Of a DNA stretch of 64,000 bases, positions 1 to 8,724 are shown one piece after another. Source of the DNA: an uncultured Candidatus Entotheonella sp. (lineage in GTDB: Bacteria; Tectomicrobia; Entotheonellia; Entotheonellales; Entotheonellaceae); the NCBI GenBank assembly GCA_958295825.1, contig OY282375.1, positions 2,961,489 through 3,025,488 of the forward strand. Direction: 5' to 3'. The notes beneath the pieces were generated by a model that saw only the letters and a list, made by a program, of their open reading frames with translations, did not search any database and was not told the origin of the DNA. Position 1 is the stretch's first letter. Every line of letters starts with the position of its first letter. The position numbers were made by a program, and so were the translations under genes.

Positions 1-43
1 ATGCGCGAAATCAGCATGCAAGCGAGAGACGCCAGCCGCAGGG

Positions 44-1636
44 CTACATGCCCCACACGATGACCGTTCGTCCGTCCCGGCGCACCGCGCGGCGGAACAC
101 CTTCTCCTGCCACCGCTTGCCTTCGGTGCGGTCGAAGACGATCAGGTGGCCGACCTCGCTCCCGCACCGGTCCATGTAGCGCAGCGTCTGTTCAAGGCCC
201 TTGCCGATGGTTCCCTCCAAGCTTTGCCGTTTTCCTTCGTGAAACACCTTGCACTCGACGACGAACTTGCTCCACAGGTCCGACGGGCCGTCGCCCTCCG
301 GCCACAGGATCAGCAGGTCGGTACGCCCCCTGCCCAAGCCGTACTCCCGCTCGATGCGCCCGCCGCCGTTGATCACCCGCTGCAGGAACGCCTGCAGAAC
401 GAGCTGCGGCCCCGCCTCCCGGTACTCGAACCGCTCCAGCCAGTGCTCGGAATGCACACGGAAGAACGACTGGAAGGCGGTCAGCAGTTTGTCCACGTCC
501 AGAACGCCGCCGGCGTCCACGTACCAGGCGGCGTCCTGGTCCAGGCTGTCCTGCAAGACGTAGCCCAACTCCCGCGGCACCACCTCCGCGTAAATGGGAT
601 TGGCGATGCGCGGCGGGGAGTCCCGGGCGACCAGGCCGAGGTCGCGGACGTAGCCGAGGTCATGGAGATGGTAGCGGGGCTCGTCGTCGCCGCTCAGTAT
701 GGGTTCGACGACGCGCCGCACCCGTTCCTCCTCCAGCTTGTGGGCGAGTTGGTCGAGGTGGGTGCGCCGGCTCAGGATCAGCCGCTCGCGGGCGTCCAGG
801 ACGGCGGTGGCGGTAACGGCGCGTGAGCGGTCGCGGCCGGCCGCGTTGTCAAAGCAGGCGTCGGCACAGAGCGCGTTGACCAGCCAGGGCTGACCTTGCG
901 TCTGCGTCCAGACCATCTTCAGGGCTTCCGGGGTGAACACTTGCCCGGTCTCGGCAGTGTGCTGCGCCAGCAGCGCGCGCGTTTCGGCCTCGGTGAACTC
1001 GCCGAGGCGCAACGACCTGGCCGCCACGTTGAAGGGGCTACCACCGGCGATCATCTCCCCCGAGCCGGAGCGGATGCGGTAGTCCTGGATGTCGCGCACC
1101 CCGCACAGCACCACGCTTTGCGGAAAGCCCTCGGGCCGTTGCTCGTAGCCGGCGCGCAACTGCCGGAGCACCGACAGCAGCGTGTCGCCGACGAGGGAAT
1201 CGATCTCGTCAACCAGCAGCACCAGCGGTTTGGGGTCGGCTAGGCTCCAGCGCGTCAACGCTTCGCTAAGGGCGTCGTCGGGGCCGGATTCCGCCAAGAT
1301 ATCAGGCCAAGCGTTGTGGAGGAACTCGTCGCCCAGCAAACGCGCCCGAGAAGCCAGGCGGCTCAGAATGGCGCGTATGGCGCGCGCCGTATCCTCACGC
1401 GCCGCTTGGCCGATCTCGACGTTTGTATGTACGCACCGGAAGTCGCTGCCGCGGTTCAACAGGTCGCACAGCGCGATGAGGGCGGAGGTCTTGCCGGTCT
1501 GACGGGGCGCGTGCAGCACGAAGTACCGTTTGTTCCGGATCATGTCCAGGATCTGGTCGAGGTCCACCCGTTCCAGCGGCGGAACGTGGTAATGGTCTTC
1601 GGGGCGGATGGGGCCTTCCGTGTTAAATCTGCGCAT
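44..1636 (-). CDS. AAA-type ATPase with PD-(D/E)XK nuclease-like C-terminus
   Basis: About 530 residues. The N-terminal half is a P-loop ATPase: Walker A APRQTGKTS at residues 43-51 and a Walker B strand ending LLVDEIDSL about 100 residues later. The last ~100 residues contain RTDLLI followed by FVVECKV, which fits the D...ExK core of a PD-(D/E)XK nuclease fold. This pairing is known in standalone bacterial AAA proteins of unclear function, often counted among mobile or defence-related genes; the cellular role here is not established. The ATG at 1636 was chosen because the protein then begins MRRFNTEGPI, as family members usually do; an in-frame GTG 15 bases upstream is the alternative. No operon partner is visible; the next gene upstream on this strand is a fragment. 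Confidence 0.75.
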   Translation of the reverse strand: MRRFNTEGPIRPEDHYHVPPLERVDLDQILDMIRNKRYFVLHAPRQTGKTSALIALCDLLNRGSDFRCVHTNVEIGQAAREDTARAIRAILSRLASRARLLGDEFLHNAWPDILAESGPDDALSEALTRWSLADPKPLVLLVDEIDSLVGDTLLSVLRQLRAGYEQRPEGFPQSVVLCGVRDIQDYRIRSGSGEMIAGGSPFNVAARSLRLGEFTEAETRALLAQHTAETGQVFTPEALKMVWTQTQGQPWLVNALCADACFDNAAGRDRSRAVTATAVLDARERLILSRRTHLDQLAHKLEEERVRRVVEPILSGDDEPRYHLHDLGYVRDLGLVARDSPPRIANPIYAEVVPRELGYVLQDSLDQDAAWYVDAGGVLDVDKLLTAFQSFFRVHSEHWLERFEYREAGPQLVLQAFLQRVINGGGRIEREYGLGRGRTDLLILWPEGDGPSDLWSKFVVECKVFHEGKRQSLEGTIGKGLEQTLRYMDRCGSEVGHLIVFDRTEGKRWQEKVFRRAVRRDGRTVIVWGM

Positions 1637-1832
1637 AGGCTGAATATACACCCCGGCGGTGCGGCCTCGCTACCCGGCCCGGCCATGGACGCCCAACGCC
1701 CGGCCGCGCTCTCTGGGGGGCTGCCCCAGGGTAATGGCTTTCGCCTCCCGCTGTGGGGTGGGCGACGGCTGGTGGCGGTGTTTCCGGAAATCAAAGTCGA
1801 AGTCGTCAAAACCGAATTCCCTGTGGCTTCTT

Positions 1833-1991
1833 CTACTGATCTTCGGATTGTTGCCGCGCCAGCATGACGTGGTCGAGCATGATGTGCCCCCAGCCTCCGG
1901 TTTCGTCGTCGAACAGTTCCAATTGCAGACGCTGGCCAGCAACTTCGCCTAGGGGATAACGAGCCGCTTGAACCGTTCGGTATTCTCGCCT
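1833..1991 (-). pseudogene. C-terminal fragment of a beta-sandwich type protein
   Basis: An open frame with no start of its own encodes ...EVAGQRLQLELFDDETGGW followed by GHIMLDHVML and a stop at 1833. Tails of the form DDETGGWGHI-x-DH are known in secreted beta-sandwich proteins of environmental bacteria, such as glycoside hydrolase-associated domains; that assignment is from memory. The frame joins upstream to the 18-residue dprE2 stub in a different phase, so this is a recombination scar. The rest of 1652-2078 holds no supportable gene. Confidence 0.4.
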
Positions 1992-2028
1992 CGCCAGACG
2001 CTGCGGTGAACTCCGGCGAGAGGGCGCA

Positions 2029-2082
2029 GCCGATGTCCGAGGTGGCGCCGGTCGCCAGCGCTGCTTCGATCCTGCCGTTCAC
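2029..2082 (-). pseudogene. 5' stub of a DprE2-like short-chain dehydrogenase
   Basis: GTG start overlapping the TGA stop of the upstream glycosyltransferase (GTGA), then MNGRIEAALATGATSDIG. The TGATSDIG segment is the start of a Rossmann nucleotide-binding loop of the kind that opens decaprenylphosphoryl-2-keto-ribose reductases. The match stops after about 18 codons and unrelated sequence follows. A longer stub with the same beginning lies at 8917-8994. The reductase that should work with DprE1 is therefore lost at this end of the array. Confidence 0.6.
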
Positions 2083-4187
2083 GGTGCGGCGTTCCCGTCA
2101 CCCGCCGGCTCGACAATATCGAAGCTGCCCTTCCAGATTTGGCCTTCGCCGGTGAACTGGCCGGTGCGGAGCGCGGCGATGCCGTAATCAGGTAGCTTCC
2201 GCCCTGCTACGCAGACTCCTCCCTCGATGAGACCGTGGTATCTGAAAGCAAAGTCCAGGTTGTCGAAGCCGTACTGCTTGCGGTGGCTGGGGAGGTCGTT
2301 CACGTCAACCGGGTCCAGATGGAGGAAGAACGTTGGTTCAGCGTCCTCCGGGGTGCATTGCTCCTTCTTGTAGATAAGGCCGTTCCCGACGAGATACACA
2401 TCCCAATCGGAGCGGATTACCGGCCGGCTGTCTCCGAGTAGCTCTGCCCAGTAATTGAGATCGAACACCCGGAAGTCTCGTCCGGCAAAACGGTCTAAGA
2501 CCCACTGCTGGTTCGGAGAGTCAAAGGGCATCCACAGAGCCGGGCCGACCTTTACGGCGTATTTCGCGCGGCCAAGCGCCTGGAATTCGCTGGTTACCGG
2601 CGGGTGTATCGTGAAGTTGACGCCCCGCTGCTCAAGGTATCCGGGTGGTGGGTGGCGGTCGTGGGCCATGTAGCGCTGGTGGTTGGGTGTTTCGACCGGG
2701 TTGCGCGCCACCGTCGCGTCGGTCAAGCCTCTTAGGTCGATGACCTTCAAGTCGGGAAGATAATAGAAGCGGATTCCGATCGAAAGGTCAGCCATCAGCG
2801 CGTCATCGGGAATCACTCCCTTCTCCATGTTCTCGTAGGGTTTCCATGTCCGCAATTGCGAGTTGGCGAACTCGCGGTGTTCCGTGAAAGACAAAGCGAC
2901 GGACTGCCGGGAAGCTTGGTGGCGCAGATCGTTCGAGACGGCGACAAGCATCGGCATCCCTGGCGCGGCGAGCAACCACGCCGCATTTCTGTCATCCAGT
3001 TCTATGTGCAGATGCAGGATGCGTTCGCGTATTGCGGCCCCCTCGAACAACAGGGCGCCCTGGATCGCGCTGGCGTAGAACAACACCGGTATGAAGAGAA
3101 CGAACGCGCACGTTCGCGCATCCACTGTCAAACGGGGGGAGAATCGTCGTAGCCACCGGCCGGCGGCAATCCGCGAGCCGAGGTGAACGATGCCCATAGA
3201 CGAGGGGACAGCCAGTAGCGGCCAGTAGAAGTCCAGCGGACGGTACTCGAAATGGTCGCCGCCGATCCGCATCACATAGGCCATGTGGACGCCGACCAGG
3301 AGCAGCACCAGCGCCCATATCCCGTCACGGGATGCTCGCCAGCGGTTCCGCATGGCGACCGCTGCCAAGGGGATCAGCAGATACAGCCCGGTCTCCAGCG
3401 CCGCCGCCCACAGATAGCGAAAGCCCGACTCGTACCAGGGCCGCACGTGCTTGGCGTAGTAGGTGTTGGGCAGCCATTCGCCGTAATAGGAATATCGCCA
3501 CAGGAAATGGGCGCCGATCAGGACGACAAAGGGCGCTGCCAAACAGATCAACCGCCGCCAGTCTGGATTCGGACGCCCGGTGTCCGCCATCCGCTGGATG
3601 ACGAACCAGCCGAAGCACAGCGCCGCCAACAGCGGGCCTTCGGGCCGCGTCAAGGCGGCAGCGGCCAGGCTCAACGACGCCGCCAGCAAGCCCCGGCGGC
3701 TGTCTCTGTAAAGGCTCAGGCACATCACGGCCAGGACGATGAAGAAGGTGAACTGCCGCGTCTCCAGTCCGCCGCCGGACGTCCACACCGCGAAGGTGGC
3801 GCTGGCGCACACCAGCCCCAGCGCCATCCATGCGACCAGCCCCCGGTGGCACAGCAACGGCAGGCGTGCGATCCACCACAGCACCGCGGCGATGGTGCCG
3901 GCGGTAAAGGCGACCGACAGCCACGGCGCCGCGTCCTCCGGGGCCACGCCCAGCGCCCACCAGATGGCGGCCAGCTCCAGCACCCACAGGAAGTTGGAAT
4001 AGCCCTCGACATATTCGCCGGGGTTGAATACCAGGCCGTGGCCTTCGAGCAGGTTGCGGACGTAGCGGAAACTGATGAACGCGTCGTCGCACAGGAACCA
4101 CGCAACAGAAGAGAGCCAGCCCAGCAGTGCCAACCACGGCAAATGTAGCAGCATTACGCGCGTATTTCGGATGGCATTCTCCTTCAT
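2079..4187 (-). CDS. GT-C membrane glycosyltransferase, AftB-like, copy 1, with shared C-terminal domain
   Basis: 702 residues. A polytopic N-terminal part of about 10 membrane segments carries the acidic pair DD at 34-35 in DDAFISFRYVRNLL and then GLVFNPGEYVEGYSN at 51-65. This arrangement is known from lipid-linked-sugar glycosyltransferases such as mycobacterial arabinofuranosyltransferase AftB. It probably moves a sugar from a polyprenyl-phosphate donor onto a surface glycan outside the inner membrane; the acceptor is unknown. Residues ~590-690 are the domain shared by seven proteins in this window (GFDNLDF, LRTGQFTGEGQIW, two Cys). The gene is a near-copy of the next gene upstream, 17 bases away. 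No good ribosome binding site precedes the ATG at 4187, so translation may be coupled or start slightly downstream. Confidence 0.85.
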   Translation of the reverse strand: MKENAIRNTRVMLLHLPWLALLGWLSSVAWFLCDDAFISFRYVRNLLEGHGLVFNPGEYVEGYSNFLWVLELAAIWWALGVAPEDAAPWLSVAFTAGTIAAVLWWIARLPLLCHRGLVAWMALGLVCASATFAVWTSGGGLETRQFTFFIVLAVMCLSLYRDSRRGLLAASLSLAAAALTRPEGPLLAALCFGWFVIQRMADTGRPNPDWRRLICLAAPFVVLIGAHFLWRYSYYGEWLPNTYYAKHVRPWYESGFRYLWAAALETGLYLLIPLAAVAMRNRWRASRDGIWALVLLLVGVHMAYVMRIGGDHFEYRPLDFYWPLLAVPSSMGIVHLGSRIAAGRWLRRFSPRLTVDARTCAFVLFIPVLFYASAIQGALLFEGAAIRERILHLHIELDDRNAAWLLAAPGMPMLVAVSNDLRHQASRQSVALSFTEHREFANSQLRTWKPYENMEKGVIPDDALMADLSIGIRFYYLPDLKVIDLRGLTDATVARNPVETPNHQRYMAHDRHPPPGYLEQRGVNFTIHPPVTSEFQALGRAKYAVKVGPALWMPFDSPNQQWVLDRFAGRDFRVFDLNYWAELLGDSRPVIRSDWDVYLVGNGLIYKKEQCTPEDAEPTFFLHLDPVDVNDLPSHRKQYGFDNLDFAFRYHGLIEGGVCVAGRKLPDYGIAALRTGQFTGEGQIWKGSFDIVEPAGDGNAAP

Positions 4188-4204
4188 TGGGGATTGCCCA
4201 CGTG

Positions 4205-6316
4205 TTACGTCTCCGATTCATCGACCAGAGAGTTGTAGGTGAAGCTGCCCTTCCAGATTTGGCCCTCACCGGTGAACTGGCCGGTGCGGAGCGCGGCGAT
4301 GGCGTAGTCAGGCAGCTCCCGTACCGCTGCGCAGACTTCTCCCTCGATGAGACCGTGGTATCTGAAAGCAAAGTCCAGGTTGTCGAAGCCGTACTGCTTG
4401 CGGTGGCTGGGGAGGTCGTTCACGTCAACCGGGTCCAGATGGAGGAAGAACGTTGGTTCGGCATCCTCCGGGCTGCATGGGTCCTTGACGTAGATGAGGC
4501 TGTTCTCGATGAGATACACATCCCAATCGGAGCGGATTGCCGGTTGGTTGTCTCCGGTCAGGCTTGCCACGTAATCGCGATCGAACACCCGCAAGTCTCG
4601 TCCGGCAAAGCGGTCCAAGACCCACTGCCGGTCGGAAGAGTCAAAGGGCATCCACAGAGCCGGGCCGACCTTTACGGCGTATCCCGCGCGGCCAAACGCC
4701 TGGAATTCGCTGGTTACCGGCAGGTGTATCGTGAAGTTGACGCCCCGCTCTTCGAGGTATCCGGGCGGTGGTTGACGGTCGTGGGCCATCCTGCGCTGGT
4801 GGTTGGGTGTTTCGACCGGGTTGCGCGCCACCGTCGCGTCGGTCAAGCCGTGCAGGTCGATGACCTTCAAGTCGGGAAGATAATAAAAGCGGATTCCGAT
4901 CGAACCGCCAACCGTCAGCGCATCATCGGGAATCACTCCCCTCTCCATGTTCTCGTAGGGTTTCCACCTCCGCAATTGCTGGTTGGCGAACTCGCGGGCT
5001 TGCGTGAAAGGCGCAGCGACGACCTGCCGGGAAGTTTGGCGGCGCAGGTCGTTCGAGACGGCGACAAGCATCGGCATCCCTGGCGCGGCGAGTAACCACG
5101 CAGCATTTCTGTCATCGAGTGCTATGTGCAGCTTCTTGATGCGTTCGCGTATTGCGGCCCCCTCGAACAACAGGGCGCCCTGAATTGCGCTGGTGTAGAA
5201 CAACACCGGTATGAAGAGAACGAACGCGCACGTTCGCGCACCCGCTGTACAAATGGGCAGGAGGGGGGAGAATCGTCGCAACCACCGGCGGGAGGCAATC
5301 CGCGAACCGAGGTGAACGATTCCCATGGACGCCGGGACAGCCAATAGCGGCCAGTAGAAGTCCAGCGGACGGTACTCGAAATGGTCGCCGCCGATCCGCA
5401 TCACATAGGCCATGTGGACGCCGACCAGGAGCAGCACCAGCGCGCCTGTCCCGTCGCGAGACGCCCGCCAGCGATTCCGCATGGCGACCGCTGCCAAGGG
5501 GATCAGCAGATACAGCCCGGTCTCCAGCGCCGCCGCCCACAGGTAGCGAAAGCCCGACTCGTACCAGGGCCGCACGTGCTTGGCGTAGTAGGTGTTGGGC
5601 AGCCATTCGCCGTAATAGGAATATCGCCACAGGAAATGGGCGCCGACCAGGACGACAAAGGGCGCTGCCAAACAGATCAACCGCCGCCAGTCCGGATTCC
5701 GACGCCCGGTGTCCGCCATCCGCTGGATGACGAACCAGCCGAAGCATAGCGCCGCCAACAGCAGGCCTTCGGGCCGCGTCAAGGCGGCAGCGGCCAGGCT
5801 CAACGACGACGCCAGCAAGCCCCGGCGGCTGTCTCTGTAAAGGCTCAGGCACATCACGGCCAGGACGATGAAGAAGGTGAACTGCCGCGTCTCCAGTCCG
5901 CCGCCGGACGTCCACACCGCGAAGGTGGCGCTGGCGCACACCAGCCCCAGCGCCATCCATGCGACCAGCCCCCGGTGGCACAGCAACGGCAGGCGTGCGA
6001 TCCACCACAGCATCGCGGCGATGGTGCCGGCGGTAAAGGCGACCGACAGCCACGGCGCCGCGTCCTCCGGGGCCACGCCCAGCGCCCACCAGATGGCGGC
6101 CAGCTCCAGCACCCACAGGAAGTTGGAATAGCCCTCGACATATTCGCCGGGGTTGAATACCAGGCCGTGGCCTTCGAGCAGGTTGCGGACGTAGCGGAAA
6201 CTGATGAACGCGTCGTCGCACAGAAACCACGCAACAGAAGAGAGCCAGCCCAGCAGTGCCAACCACGGCAAATGTAGCAGCATTACGCGCGTATTTCGGA
6301 TGGCATTCTCCTTCAT
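4205..6316 (-). CDS. GT-C membrane glycosyltransferase, AftB-like, copy 2, with shared C-terminal domain
   Basis: 703 residues, the tandem paralogue of copy 1. The membrane half, including DDAFISF at 34-40 and the NPGEYVEGYSN loop, is nearly unchanged. The following periplasmic stretch (roughly residues 380-590) differs at many positions, and the shared C-terminal domain has the variants PCSPEDAEP and GEVCAAVREL. It ends NSLVDESET, the same end as the 6334 gene. The stop is 17 bases before copy 1, so the genes are probably co-transcribed from the right. The expected role is transfer of a polyprenyl-phosphate sugar to an envelope glycan; specificity may differ from copy 1 through the variable region. 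Confidence 0.85.
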   Translation of the reverse strand: MKENAIRNTRVMLLHLPWLALLGWLSSVAWFLCDDAFISFRYVRNLLEGHGLVFNPGEYVEGYSNFLWVLELAAIWWALGVAPEDAAPWLSVAFTAGTIAAMLWWIARLPLLCHRGLVAWMALGLVCASATFAVWTSGGGLETRQFTFFIVLAVMCLSLYRDSRRGLLASSLSLAAAALTRPEGLLLAALCFGWFVIQRMADTGRRNPDWRRLICLAAPFVVLVGAHFLWRYSYYGEWLPNTYYAKHVRPWYESGFRYLWAAALETGLYLLIPLAAVAMRNRWRASRDGTGALVLLLVGVHMAYVMRIGGDHFEYRPLDFYWPLLAVPASMGIVHLGSRIASRRWLRRFSPLLPICTAGARTCAFVLFIPVLFYTSAIQGALLFEGAAIRERIKKLHIALDDRNAAWLLAAPGMPMLVAVSNDLRRQTSRQVVAAPFTQAREFANQQLRRWKPYENMERGVIPDDALTVGGSIGIRFYYLPDLKVIDLHGLTDATVARNPVETPNHQRRMAHDRQPPPGYLEERGVNFTIHLPVTSEFQAFGRAGYAVKVGPALWMPFDSSDRQWVLDRFAGRDLRVFDRDYVASLTGDNQPAIRSDWDVYLIENSLIYVKDPCSPEDAEPTFFLHLDPVDVNDLPSHRKQYGFDNLDFAFRYHGLIEGEVCAAVRELPDYAIAALRTGQFTGEGQIWKGSFTYNSLVDESET

Positions 6317-6333
6317 TGGGGATTGCCCACGTG

Positions 6334-8709
6334 TTACGTCTCCGATTCATCGACCAGAGAGTTGTAGGTGAAGCTGCCCTTCCAGATTTGGCCTTCGCCG
6401 GTGAACTGGCCGGTGCGGAGCGCGGCGATGGCGTAATCACGCACGGGCAGCTCCCGCCTCGCTACGCAGACTCCTCCCTCGATGAGACGGTAGGCCCTGA
6501 AAGCGAAGTCCAGGTTGTCGAAGCCGTGCTGCTTGCGATGGCTGGGGAGGTCGTTCACGTCAACCGGGTCCAGGTGGAGGAAGAACGTTGGTTCAGTGTC
6601 CTCCGGGTTGCACTGGTCCTTCTTGTAGATGAGGCTGTCTTCGACGAAATACACTTTCCAGTCGGAGCGGATTACCGGCGGGTTGCCACCCGTCAGCGGC
6701 AGATAATCGCTTACTGGTATTGTCTCGAACCGAACCGGACTCGACATGGCGTGAGGCAGAACGGCGGCGGTTACGCACAACCCCGTTCGCGTTTGCGTCC
6801 AGGCGCTGGCGGCCGTTCCATCCCGTGGTCCGGCCCAGTGCCACACGACCAGTTCATTCGGATCGCATTCCCTGGCGAAGGTCTGTACCAGCCGCCCGTC
6901 AACAAGGAGCCCGGCGCCGTCCGATTGGTAGTCGAAGTGCGGCTCCATTCTCTTCCAGATCCAAGCGGCGGTATCGTCATCTTCCGGCGGGTCGATGGTC
7001 CCTAGAGAGAACACCGTTTCGTTGTAGTTTAGTGAACCTTCAAAAAGCACCCTACCTTCAAAGTCCCTTATCGAATGGTCGGCAAAGTGAGTTATCCCCA
7101 ATTCTCGATAGAGGGGAACGAATTTTTCACGCAAGTGGGGGTATCCGTCTCTTTCCACGTTTGTCGCGTGAAAATAGTCGTAGGAGTTGACCAGACCATC
7201 CAGGTTCACCACCGGAAAGCGTGAGAAGTACCCGATGACGCCGGCGTCCCACGACCCGACCACGCTGTCCTCGGGAAGCACGCGATTCATAAGCTGCGTA
7301 CCCCCATAGGTGGCTACAACCCATGGGTCGGTAATTCTGGTTGAGGCATTACTCGCTTCAACCCACCGGAATGGATAGGTGAAATCCACCTTTGCGAGGA
7401 GGAAGACCGCGCCGATAACGACAATGCCCAGGCTCAGAATATTGGCCGTCCGGTACGACTTCGGCCCGATGAAACGGCGAATGAAGTGAACGGCTGCACA
7501 ACAGTTCACGGGTACTATCAGCGCCATCATCAGGTACGCCGGGACGAAATACCAACCGTAGCTCCCCCAATTAGGATGCACGGTGAGGACGGTCTGCCCG
7601 AACTTGGCCAGATGGCCGACAGCCAAGCCGGACACGCCCGCCAGGAAGGCCAGCAGAAGCCCGTCCTCCCGGTTGTGGGACCGGCGGGTGAACCACCAAA
7701 CCAGCAGGAACAAGGCGCAAGCCTCCAGCGCAACCAGCAGTTCGAGGTCGAAGACGTCGATCTGCAAGGTGTCCAGAAAGTTCTGCGTCAGGCTGTATCC
7801 GCCGTCCCACTCCCACAAAACCTGCGACCAAGCAGCCTTGGTCGTGCCACTCACCGGCACGATGCCGCCGAACACGAGCTTGTTATAGGCGAAGTACACC
7901 AGGATGCCGGCGCCGGCGGCGAGGAACGGGACGACCGCCTTGACGGAGAGCGCAGAACGAACCCGCTCTCCGAGTGGCGCGCCGGGCGCTCGCTCCTGCC
8001 ACGACCACTGGATCAGGCATAGCGCGGCGGTTGCCGCCAAGGATATGGCGACATACTCCAGGCGCACCCAGGGCAGGGCAAAAGCTATCGCGGCCAGCGG
8101 CCATTGCCACCGAGCCGGGCTTCGCGCAAAGAGACAGGCGGTCAGAATAAACAGGCCCAGCATGAATAGCGCCGCCGCTGCTTCCATCCCTAGAATCAGC
8201 CCGTGCTGCTGGTAGAGCATCGGCAGCGCGGCGAACATCAGAACCCACGGCAGGCGCGCCAGCCGGGCGGCCGCGGTGACGAGCGCCACACCACCGGCAA
8301 CCAGCATGATCTCGAATGCCTTGACGGCGAACAGCGCGGCTTCCTTGTCGAATACCCAGTAGAACGGCGTGATCAGAAACAGCCAGATCGGGTGATATCC
8401 GTTGGTGCGCGTGATGCCGCCGTCGAAGGTCGAGAACTTTCCCTCGGCCAAGTTGCGGGCAATCTGGAAGTAGTAGAAAGAGTCGTCCATGGTCATGTAG
8501 TGAAGCAGGTTGACCAAGTCGAAGCGGGCGAGCATGTACCAGGCGAACCCGGCCCCGTAGACCAGGACACCGCCGATGAACAGGCCGAACAGCGCGTTGC
8601 GCAGCCGGGAGGACAGCATTAGCCCCCCCCCCCGCATTTTCATGCCCAGACAACGGGCAGCCAGGGCGCGCCAGCGATGATTCAGCGCGGTGTCTTTTGG
8701 TGTGGTCAT
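6334..8709 (-). CDS. GT-C membrane glycosyltransferase, second type, copy 1, with shared C-terminal domain
   Basis: 791 residues. A polytopic membrane protein of a second GT-C type: DDSFYYFQIARNLAEG at 75-90 and then GGITRTNGYHPIWL. The periplasmic part includes WIWKRMEPHFDYQSD and leads into the shared C-terminal domain (two Cys, GFDNLDF, RTGQFTGEGQIW). The ATG at 8709 has a strong AAAGGAG site. Eleven consecutive C bases (8623-8633) fall at codons 26-29, before the first membrane segment, so one slipped base would shift the frame. An in-frame ATG at codon 31 could partly rescue expression. It is a paralogue of the 8991 gene. The substrate is probably a polyprenyl-phosphate pentose, judging from the neighbouring DprE1/UbiA genes. 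Confidence 0.85.
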   Translation of the reverse strand: MTTPKDTALNHRWRALAARCLGMKMRGGGLMLSSRLRNALFGLFIGGVLVYGAGFAWYMLARFDLVNLLHYMTMDDSFYYFQIARNLAEGKFSTFDGGITRTNGYHPIWLFLITPFYWVFDKEAALFAVKAFEIMLVAGGVALVTAAARLARLPWVLMFAALPMLYQQHGLILGMEAAAALFMLGLFILTACLFARSPARWQWPLAAIAFALPWVRLEYVAISLAATAALCLIQWSWQERAPGAPLGERVRSALSVKAVVPFLAAGAGILVYFAYNKLVFGGIVPVSGTTKAAWSQVLWEWDGGYSLTQNFLDTLQIDVFDLELLVALEACALFLLVWWFTRRSHNREDGLLLAFLAGVSGLAVGHLAKFGQTVLTVHPNWGSYGWYFVPAYLMMALIVPVNCCAAVHFIRRFIGPKSYRTANILSLGIVVIGAVFLLAKVDFTYPFRWVEASNASTRITDPWVVATYGGTQLMNRVLPEDSVVGSWDAGVIGYFSRFPVVNLDGLVNSYDYFHATNVERDGYPHLREKFVPLYRELGITHFADHSIRDFEGRVLFEGSLNYNETVFSLGTIDPPEDDDTAAWIWKRMEPHFDYQSDGAGLLVDGRLVQTFARECDPNELVVWHWAGPRDGTAASAWTQTRTGLCVTAAVLPHAMSSPVRFETIPVSDYLPLTGGNPPVIRSDWKVYFVEDSLIYKKDQCNPEDTEPTFFLHLDPVDVNDLPSHRKQHGFDNLDFAFRAYRLIEGGVCVARRELPVRDYAIAALRTGQFTGEGQIWKGSFTYNSLVDESET
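8623..8633. repeat. Poly-C tract (11) in the 5' coding region of a glycosyltransferase
   Basis: Eleven C in a row, read as poly-G on the coding strand at codons 26-29 of the 6334-8709 gene. Tracts of this length commonly slip in bacterial surface-antigen genes. The assembled length keeps the gene in frame. Confidence 0.9.
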
Positions 8710-8724
8710 TGTTGTTTCTCTCCT

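Larger units (their letters stand above)
2079..6333. repeat. Tandem duplication of a ~2.1-kb glycosyltransferase unit
   Basis: Units 2079-4204 and 4205-6333 are tandem copies of one gene plus its leader. The first ~370 codons are almost identical, and the junction block running from the start codon back into the next stop (around 4181-4230 and 6310-6360) is the same in both. The copies diverge most around codons 400-590. The two ends differ: copy 1 ends in GDGNAAP like the 8991 gene, and copy 2 ends in NSLVDESET like the 6334 gene. Confidence 0.9.

Noticed and set aside
1770..1830. GFDDFDFDF on the minus strand, resembling the GFDNLDF core of the shared domain
   Set aside because: Only this short stretch matches; the expected Cys and RTGQF...GEGQIW blocks are absent and another frame through the same bases gives the end of a different fragment.
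3252..4148. Long plus-strand open frame opposite the glycosyltransferase
   Set aside because: Composition is Gln/Arg/Pro-rich without any family motif; it is the antisense of a GC-rich membrane-protein gene and recurs opposite its tandem copy.
6720..7190. 156-codon plus-strand frame opposite the third glycosyltransferase
   Set aside because: Arg/Ser-rich shadow; its equivalent opposite the paralogue is broken, as expected for antisense.
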